From the NCBI RefSeq assembly GCF_963555915.1, contig NZ_CAUVXL010000038.1:1-19633 (forward strand): a stretch of DNA of 19,633 bases, written 5' to 3'. Both the position numbers and the translations under genes were made by a program. Shown here piece after piece: positions 14,328-19,633 of this stretch (position 1 is its first letter; every line of letters begins with the position of its first letter). The notes beneath the pieces are model-generated. The model made no database searches, was not told the origin of the DNA, and saw only the letters and a program-made list of their open reading frames with translations. This DNA is from Protofrankia sp963555915. Lineage in GTDB: Bacteria; Actinomycetota; Actinomycetes; Frankiales; Frankiaceae.

Positions 14328-15703
14328 CCGGTCGCCAGGAAGCTGAGCAGGTCGGACCGGGTGAGGATGCCGACGGGGTTGCCGTCTTCGAGAACGAGCG
14401 CGGCGGCGGCGGCGCCCAGGATCGCGACCAGTACCGACAGCGGTTCGCCGGCACCGACCGTGGGCAGCGGAGGCGACATGTGGGTGGCGACCGGCGCGTC
14501 GACGGCGGAGCGGTCGGCGAACACGGCGTCGAGCAGCTCCCGCTCGATGACGGCACCGGCCACCTCGGCGGAGCGCAACGGTGGTTCCTGGCGCACCACC
14601 GGCATCTGGGACACGTTGTACTCGCGCAGGTAGGAGATGGCCGCGCCCACGGTCTCGTCGGGGTGCACATGTACCAGCTCAGGCGGTCCGCCGGCGTCGG
14701 ACGCCTTGCGGGTCAGTACCTCGGCGACGGTCCGTTCGTCCGACGGCCGGTCGAGGAAGCCGTAGTCGTACATCCACTCGTCGTTGAAGATTTTCGACAG
14801 GTAGCCGCGGCCGGAGTCCGGCAGCAGCACCACCACGCAGCCGTCCGAGTCCAGCTCCCGAGCGACCCGCAGCGCCGCGACGACCGCGAGCCCGCACGAG
14901 CCACCGACCAGGATGCCTTCGCGACGGGCCAGTTCTCTGGTCATCAGGAACGAGTCGCGGTCGCTGACCGCCTCCACCCGGTCGACCACCGTCTTGTCGT
15001 AGGTCGTCGGCCAGATGTCCTCACCGACTCCTTCGACCAGGTAGGGCCGGCCGCTGCCGCCGGAGTACACCGATCCTTCCGGGTCCGCGCCCACCACCGC
15101 CACCCGCCCGGCGCTGACCTCCTTGAGGTACCGGCCGGTTCCGCTGATCGTCCCGCCGGTGCCGATTCCGGCGACGAAGTGGGTGATGCGTCCGTCCGTG
15201 GCCGCCCAGATCTCCGGGCCGGTGGTGGCGCGGTGCGCGGCCGGGTTGTGGGGGTTGGAGTACTGGTCCGGGCTCCAGGCACCGGGCGTCTGCGCGACCA
15301 CCCGGCGCGCGACCGAGTAGTAGGAGCGGGGGTCGTCCGGGGCGACCGCGGTCGGGCAGACCAGCACCTGGGCTCCATAGGCCCGCAGTACCGCCTGTTT
15401 CTCTTCGCTGATCTTGTCGGGCATGGTGAACACGCAGCGGTAGCCACGGGTGGCGGCAATGATTGCCAGGCCGACTCCGGTGTTTCCGCTGGTCGGTTCG
15501 ACGATCGTCCCACCTGCCCGCAGTTGTCCCGACTCCTCCGCGGCAGCCACCATGGCCAGGGCGATCCGGTCCTTCACGGAGCCACCCGGGTTCAGGTACT
15601 CCAGCTTGCCCAGTACGGGCGCCGCGATGCCAGCGGTGACCGCGTTCAGCCGGACCAGCGGGGTATCGCCGACCGCCGAGGCCAGGTTGTCGTGGAAACG
15701 CAT
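14324..15703 (-). CDS. cbs: Cystathionine beta-synthase (pyridoxal-5'-phosphate, two CBS domains)
   Basis: The 459-residue product joins serine and homocysteine to cystathionine in the cytosol. The catalytic domain (1-320) has GDTPLVRLN, the PLP lysine in NPGGSVKDRIAL (K44), the phosphate/substrate loop EPTSGNTGVGLA, and the second glycine-rich loop GTGGTISGTGRYLKE. A C-terminal pair of CBS regulatory domains follows (about 340-459: VHVHPDETVGAAISYLREYNVSQMPVV and GAAAAALVLEDGNPVGILTRSDLLSFL), which usually bind adenosyl ligands. ATG 15703 has GAGGGGG just upstream; the frame continues upstream into the HATPase gene, which I discount. Its stop overlaps the metB start, and the HATPase gene ends 17 bases before its start, so all three are probably one transcript. 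Confidence 0.93.
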   Translation of the reverse strand: MRFHDNLASAVGDTPLVRLNAVTAGIAAPVLGKLEYLNPGGSVKDRIALAMVAAAEESGQLRAGGTIVEPTSGNTGVGLAIIAATRGYRCVFTMPDKISEEKQAVLRAYGAQVLVCPTAVAPDDPRSYYSVARRVVAQTPGAWSPDQYSNPHNPAAHRATTGPEIWAATDGRITHFVAGIGTGGTISGTGRYLKEVSAGRVAVVGADPEGSVYSGGSGRPYLVEGVGEDIWPTTYDKTVVDRVEAVSDRDSFLMTRELARREGILVGGSCGLAVVAALRVARELDSDGCVVVLLPDSGRGYLSKIFNDEWMYDYGFLDRPSDERTVAEVLTRKASDAGGPPELVHVHPDETVGAAISYLREYNVSQMPVVRQEPPLRSAEVAGAVIERELLDAVFADRSAVDAPVATHMSPPLPTVGAGEPLSVLVAILGAAAAALVLEDGNPVGILTRSDLLSFLATG

Positions 15704-15720
15704 TTTCCCCCTCGCCGCGG

Positions 15721-16131
15721 TCACAGCTCGACAGGTAGATCGAACCAGAGGTACTTGCCGGAGTCGACCGCCACCGCTCCCCAACTGCCCGCGAGAGCGT
15801 CCAGGACGAGCAGACCACGCCCACCCTCACTGCCGAGGTCCACCTGTTGACGGTGGGGCAACACGATGGATCTATCCGACACGGAGGCGTGCACCAGGCC
15901 GGGCCGCAATTCGATCAGCAGCCAGACGGGTGGCTCGCCGTACTTCACCGCGTTCGTGACCAGCTCGCTGACCAGGAGCTCCGCCGTGCCCACCGCGTCC
16001 TCGGCCAGGTTCGTCGCGGTGAGCTGCTCTCGCAGCACACGGCGCGCCTGCGGAACGGCGCTGGATACGTGTGGAAGCTCGACCAGCACATGCGTGGCCG
16101 AGGGCCGAAAGGACGACGCGTGGGCCACCAT
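15721..16131 (-). CDS. RsbW-like small ATP-binding protein (HATPase_c_2, anti-sigma/serine kinase type)
   Basis: The 136-residue product is a stand-alone GHKL ATPase domain of the RsbW/SpoIIAB type. It shows the N-box ELLVSELVTNAVKYG (about 52-66), the G1 region ASVSDRS, and the G2 box EGGRGLLVLDALAGSWG (about 102-118). Such proteins bind sigma factors or phosphorylate anti-sigma antagonists; in Frankia and Streptomyces many copies exist with unknown partners. It is unusual in being the first gene of the cbs-metB operon, ending 17 bases before cbs. The SpoIIE-type phosphatase gene upstream on the same strand ends 232 bases away and could oppose it. ATG 16131 has only a weak ribosome-binding site (GCGGAC). 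Confidence 0.85.
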   Translation of the reverse strand: MVAHASSFRPSATHVLVELPHVSSAVPQARRVLREQLTATNLAEDAVGTAELLVSELVTNAVKYGEPPVWLLIELRPGLVHASVSDRSIVLPHRQQVDLGSEGGRGLLVLDALAGSWGAVAVDSGKYLWFDLPVEL

Positions 16132-16363
16132 GTCCGCTTACACCCCGTTTGTATTCATAAGTCATCAGATTTGAGCGGTGCCATCCCTACACGTCTACCC
16201 ACAGGCAGGCCATTCCAAGCGCTTCCGGGCCATTTGTCGTCTACCAGCGGATGACGGTTGGTCATGTATGACGCAGCGTAGCTACGTCTCCGGTGCTCGT
16301 CACGGACCCACGCCGAGTGTTCGGCTGTCTGTCTTTTCTGAGTCACCGGTGGTTCGCGGATCG

Positions 16364-18613
16364 TCATTTCGGGATGCGGGCCACGACGACCGCGACATCG
16401 TCTCGCAGGCGTCCGCCCGCGAACCGATCGGCGGACGCCCGCACCCGGTCGGCGATGCCCTGGGCGGACATGCCCGCGCAGCCACGCACGGCCGTCAGCA
16501 GCCGTTCGTCGCCGAACAGCTCCCGACCGCGGCGGGCCTCGACCACACCATCGGTGTAGAGGATCAGCGCGTCCCCGGCCGCGAGCGCCACCTGTACCTC
16601 GGGGAAGGCGACGTCGTGGTCGTCGAGTACTCCGAGCAGCGTTCCCGGCTCCGCGACGAACATGGCCGTCCCGTTCGCGCGTACGACGATGGGCAGCGGA
16701 TGCCCGGCCATGCAGATCGAGATCGTCCGCTGCGTCACCGCGGCGGGGTCCGACCCGGCGGACAGCAGCACGTCCGGTGGGCGCAGCTCGGCCACCGCAA
16801 GCGTGCAGAAACGCCCCTGACCTGCCGAGTTGGGATGACCCGCGTCCCGCAACGCACGGTTGAGATCCATCATGATGTCGGGCAGGTTGTTGCGTTGGCC
16901 GGCCAACAGGCGTAATACGGCTCGCACGACCCCGGTCACGTTCGCGGCCTCCGCACCCTTGCCGCAGACGTCGCCGATGATGATCGTCCATCCGCCGTCC
17001 GGGTTCGGGACGAGGTCGAAGAAGTCACCGCCGACCTCCAGCCCGGCGCGGGCCGCGCGATAGGAGGAGCCGAGCTCGATCCCGTCGATGTTGGGAAGCT
17101 CCGGCGGTAGCAGCCCGGCCTGCAGCGCGCTGGCCACCTCCACCTGCTGGCGGAACAGCCGCGCATTGTCGACGGCGAACGCCGCGCGGCGGGCGAGATC
17201 TGCGAGCAGCTCGATCTCGTCGGCCTGGAAGCTGTTGCCCACGGCTCGGCCGAGAGCCACAACGCCCAGCACCCGGCGACGGGCCCGCATCGTCGCGATC
17301 ACCGTGGGTGAGCCGTTGATCGTGGCGACGCGCACGGTGTCGGCGAGCGCCGCCTGCACCTGGGGGGCCAGCGGTCCGACCGGATCGCCGGCCCAGGCCG
17401 ACAGGTCTGCCGCCTCGGCCTCGTCGACGTGCCCGACGGCGGCGAGCTTCACCGCGCCGTCCTCCCGTAGCAGGTAGACCGCACACCACCGCGCCAGCCG
17501 CGGTACGGGTAGGCGGGCGAGCAGGGCCAGGCTGCGTTCGGTGTCGAGGCTGCCGGCCAGCAGGTCCGACGCCTCGGCGAGGAAGGAGAGCATGCCGATG
17601 CGTCGTTCCTCGGCCCGCCGCAGGTTGGCGCCGCCGAGCGTCAACGCCATCCAGCGGGTGATCACGGCGATCCGCTCCTCGAGCGCTCCGTGGACTGCGG
17701 CCTGCGGGCGCGCGATCTGACGATCGTCGCGCGCCCTTTGGCCCTCGAGCGCTCCGGCGGCGTTCCCATTCCAGGGGCCAGGGCCAGGGCCAGGGCCTAG
17801 CGGCGGGAGTGGTGACCAGAGCAGGAGTTCCCCGACGATTCCATCCCGAGATTCGAGCGGGATCCGACGGGCGTCCCGCTCCGCGCCGGTCGGGCCGCAG
17901 GTAGCCACCACCTCCGCTGCCGCGCTCTTGGCCCGGCCGGGCCTGCGTACCAGGCCGGCGGCGGACGTCGGTAGGGCGTCCACGAGCTGAGCCAGCAGTT
18001 CGCGGACCTCGTCCTCGGTCGACAACGCGGTGGCCAGACCGGGAGCCAGCAGCCGCGCCGGCCGCAGGATGTCCACCGCCATCCGTTGCGGTGGCTCGAC
18101 GGGTGTCCCGTCGTGATCTTCGCGGGGAACCTGGTCGGGGACGGGGGCATCAAGCCGGAACCAGACTTTTTTTCCGGTGCGGTCGTGTTCGGTTCCCCAG
18201 GCCGTGGCCAGGGCGTCCACCATCGCAAGGCCGCGACCGTTCTCACGGAGGCCTTCGATCGTCCTGACCCTGCTGGCGCCTGCCCGGCTGTCGCAGGCCT
18301 GGTCGGACGCTGTCAGCCGGTCGGGGTCGTCGGCGCTCGGCGCGGCACCCAACGTGGTGGGATTGCGGTCGCTGACCGAGATCGCCAGCCCGGTGGCGTC
18401 GTGGCGGAGGTCAACTGTCGCGTCGGTGCCGGCGTGCACGACGACGTTGGTCACGAGTTCGGTCACCAGCAGCAGAACGGTGTCGACCAGATCCGGGTCG
18501 ACCCGGCCGCGCAGTGCGGCCACGACAAACCGCCGGGCCGACCGCGGTGAGTCGGTGACCGGTGGAACTGTGAGGGTGCGGCGGAGCCCCTCATCTCCGG
18601 GCACGGGAGGCAT
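16364..18613 (-). CDS. HATPase-GAF-SpoIIE (PP2C) protein phosphatase, RsbU-like
   Basis: The 749-residue product combines both halves of a partner switch. An RsbW-like ATPase domain (about 20-165) has ELVTNVVVHAG (N-box, 52-62), SVSDRNP and ENGRGLAMVDALATAWG (124-140). A linker region with a GPGPGPGP stretch follows (about 272-279). A GAF domain occupies about 340-480. The C-terminal SpoIIE/PP2C phosphatase (about 500-749) has ALQAGLLPPELP, GGDFFDLVP, GDVCGKGAEAA, MAGHPLPIVV, LILYTDGVVEARR and LRDDVAVVVAR; the Asp residues that hold the metals are in place. It should dephosphorylate an anti-sigma antagonist in response to a GAF ligand. I chose ATG 18613, with AGGAG 12 bases upstream, over ATG 18790, which has none and adds a disordered 59 residues. 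Confidence 0.9.
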   Translation of the reverse strand: MPPVPGDEGLRRTLTVPPVTDSPRSARRFVVAALRGRVDPDLVDTVLLLVTELVTNVVVHAGTDATVDLRHDATGLAISVSDRNPTTLGAAPSADDPDRLTASDQACDSRAGASRVRTIEGLRENGRGLAMVDALATAWGTEHDRTGKKVWFRLDAPVPDQVPREDHDGTPVEPPQRMAVDILRPARLLAPGLATALSTEDEVRELLAQLVDALPTSAAGLVRRPGRAKSAAAEVVATCGPTGAERDARRIPLESRDGIVGELLLWSPLPPLGPGPGPGPWNGNAAGALEGQRARDDRQIARPQAAVHGALEERIAVITRWMALTLGGANLRRAEERRIGMLSFLAEASDLLAGSLDTERSLALLARLPVPRLARWCAVYLLREDGAVKLAAVGHVDEAEAADLSAWAGDPVGPLAPQVQAALADTVRVATINGSPTVIATMRARRRVLGVVALGRAVGNSFQADEIELLADLARRAAFAVDNARLFRQQVEVASALQAGLLPPELPNIDGIELGSSYRAARAGLEVGGDFFDLVPNPDGGWTIIIGDVCGKGAEAANVTGVVRAVLRLLAGQRNNLPDIMMDLNRALRDAGHPNSAGQGRFCTLAVAELRPPDVLLSAGSDPAAVTQRTISICMAGHPLPIVVRANGTAMFVAEPGTLLGVLDDHDVAFPEVQVALAAGDALILYTDGVVEARRGRELFGDERLLTAVRGCAGMSAQGIADRVRASADRFAGGRLRDDVAVVVARIPK
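17775..17798. repeat. Hexamer tandem repeat in phosphatase gene
   Basis: Three gggcca units followed by one gggcct encode the Gly-Pro stretch in the linker of the RsbU-like phosphatase. In-frame and probably a spacer. Confidence 0.85.
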
Positions 18614-18867
18614 GTCGGTCAGTGTCTCCTGTGTTGTCCAGCTCTGGGGGACTGGCTGCGCCGCGGACCCCGCAACCCCGGGGGCGTCCTGGTCACTCAG
18701 TCGGGTGTCGGGCAGGTACCCGGGGATCCGCCAATATCGGCCCAGTGGGCTTTGGCGGATACTGGCGACGAGTACCACCGGATACCTCATGAACGGTTGC
18801 CGACCCGTTCGGCGCGATCGGCCAGACGCGAGTGATTCCCGCGGACGCGGGTTTGGAGAGCTTCATC

Positions 18868-19633
18868 ATGACGATGGTGTCGGAAACCGCGCCCGTGGAC
18901 GACCAGCTCATCAGCGATTTGCTCGGTGCCCTCACCGCGTTGTGTCACGGTGACTTCTCGGTTCGGCTGGGGGAACGCGGCGGCCGCGGCACACTGCTGG
19001 CAGCGCGTTTCGACGAGCTTGCCGGCGTCCAACAGCGACACTCCCTCGAACTGGAGCGGGTGAGCAAGGTGATCCGGCGGGACGGCCGGTTGACCGAGCG
19101 GATGGCCGATCTCGGGTTCGAAGGCGGTTGGGCGATGTCGAACCAGGCGGTCAACTCGCTCATCGACGACCTTGCGCGGCCGACGCACGAGGTCGCGCGG
19201 GTCATCGCCGCGGTCGCGCAGGGCGATCTTTCGCAGCATATTGCGATGGAGATCGCCGGCCAGCCGGTGCGGGGCGAGTTCCTGCGCATCGGTACGACGG
19301 TGAACACCATGGTGGACCAGCTCTCGTCCTTTGCCGACGAGGTCACCCGGGTCGCCCGCGAGGTCGGCACCGAGGGCAATCTCGGCGGGCAGGCGCGGGT
19401 CAAGGGCGTGTCCGGGGTATGGCGGGATCTCACCGAGTCGGTGAACTCGATGGCGGGAAACCTGACCAATCAGGTCCGCAACATCGCCCAGGTGACCACC
19501 GCGGTGGCGCAGGGCGACCTGTCCCAGAAGATCACCGTGGATGCCCGCGGTGAGGTCGCCGGTCTTGCGCACACCATCAACACGATGGTCGATCAGCTGT
19601 CGTCGTTCGCCGACGAGGTGACCCGGGTCGCCT
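18868..19633 (+). CDS. HAMP-repeat sensor protein, probable hybrid histidine kinase (3' end cut by window)
   Basis: The visible 255 residues begin MTMVSETAPVDDQLISDLLGALTALCHGDFSVRLGERG and contain no membrane helix. After a first HAMP-like segment come further HAMP units: ARPTHEVARVIAAVAQGDLSQHI, then FADEVTRVAREVGTEGNLGGQARVKGVSGVWRDLTESVNSMAGNLTNQVRNIAQVTTAVAQGDLSQKI, and the start of another. The unit repeats every 92 residues (276 bases; compare 19321 and 19597). In Streptomyces and Frankia such stacks lead into a GAF, histidine kinase and receiver module in soluble proteins of over 1,000 residues; that part is past the window edge. ATG 18868 has GGAGAG seven bases upstream. It is divergent from the RsbU-like gene across 254 bases. 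Confidence 0.88.
   Translation, partial: MTMVSETAPVDDQLISDLLGALTALCHGDFSVRLGERGGRGTLLAARFDELAGVQQRHSLELERVSKVIRRDGRLTERMADLGFEGGWAMSNQAVNSLIDDLARPTHEVARVIAAVAQGDLSQHIAMEIAGQPVRGEFLRIGTTVNTMVDQLSSFADEVTRVAREVGTEGNLGGQARVKGVSGVWRDLTESVNSMAGNLTNQVRNIAQVTTAVAQGDLSQKITVDARGEVAGLAHTINTMVDQLSSFADEVTRVA

Noticed and set aside
13856..15850. 664-codon open frame on the plus strand
   Set aside because: It lies antisense to metB, cbs and the HATPase gene, whose motifs are all intact; its own product is Arg/Pro/His-rich with no recognisable domain. It is a high-GC antisense artefact.
16155..16265. 36-codon minus-strand ORF (MTNRHPLVDDKWPGSAWNG onward) just upstream of the small HATPase
   Set aside because: No ribosome-binding site and no recognisable family. 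It could be a leader ORF, but the support is too thin to list.
18787..19572. 261-codon minus-strand frame
   Set aside because: It is antisense to the HAMP-repeat protein, whose repeat units are clear on the plus strand.

Overview
The window is high-GC actinomycete DNA, most like Frankia or a near relative. This rests on gene content and codon use, not on a database match. The pointers are a PknB-type Ser/Thr kinase with a Pro/Thr-rich N-terminus, a mycothiol-ligase-like protein, RsbW/RsbU-type switch proteins, a histidine-kinase-type protein with stacked HAMP units, and an adjacent cbs-metB pair as seen in other actinobacteria. Both ends are cut: a kinase gene runs off the left edge and the HAMP protein off the right edge.

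Layout. 1-3110 (minus strand): Ser/Thr kinase, a possible 41-codon ORF, an MshC/CysRS-like ligase, and a lipoprotein with two PASTA-like repeats. 3111-3645: no convincing gene. 3646-6485 (plus strand): a visibly AT-richer, tightly packed trio of a SAM methyltransferase, a membrane protein with a CorA-like C-terminus, and a family-2 glycosyltransferase; it looks horizontally acquired. 6596-9815: a TetR regulator divergent from an MMPL exporter, with a perfect palindrome between them. 9872-11888 (plus strand): a promoter-like sequence, a 29-codon Cys-containing ORF, a DUF692/MNIO-type enzyme and a probable partner protein, joined by two successive TGATG stop/start overlaps. 11938-12933 (minus): SPFH/band-7-like membrane protein. 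13146-16131 (minus): operon of a small HATPase (RsbW-like), cystathionine beta-synthase and a MetB-type enzyme. 16364-18613 (minus): HATPase-GAF-SpoIIE phosphatase. 18868-end (plus): HAMP-repeat sensor protein.

The most interesting locus is 9872-11888. The MNIO enzyme family (MbnB/TglH/ChrH type) installs oxidative modifications on Cys or other residues of ribosomal peptides, normally with a partner protein. Here such an enzyme is preceded by a short ORF ending in SAGCVCWLCDGVPGWRP. That ORF overlaps the enzyme's ATG by one base and follows a well-spaced promoter-like sequence. This is a candidate uncharacterised RiPP (ribosomally made, modified peptide) locus. The enzyme itself is divergent at several usual metal-ligand positions and carries an N-terminal Asn-containing pentapeptide repeat. 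The second locus of interest is the AT-rich methyltransferase/CorA-like/glycosyltransferase trio.

Short in-frame hexamer or 15-mer repeats recur in four unrelated genes (kinase, ligase, MNIO enzyme, phosphatase). This suggests lineage-wide repeat expansion and urges caution in reading function into those stretches.
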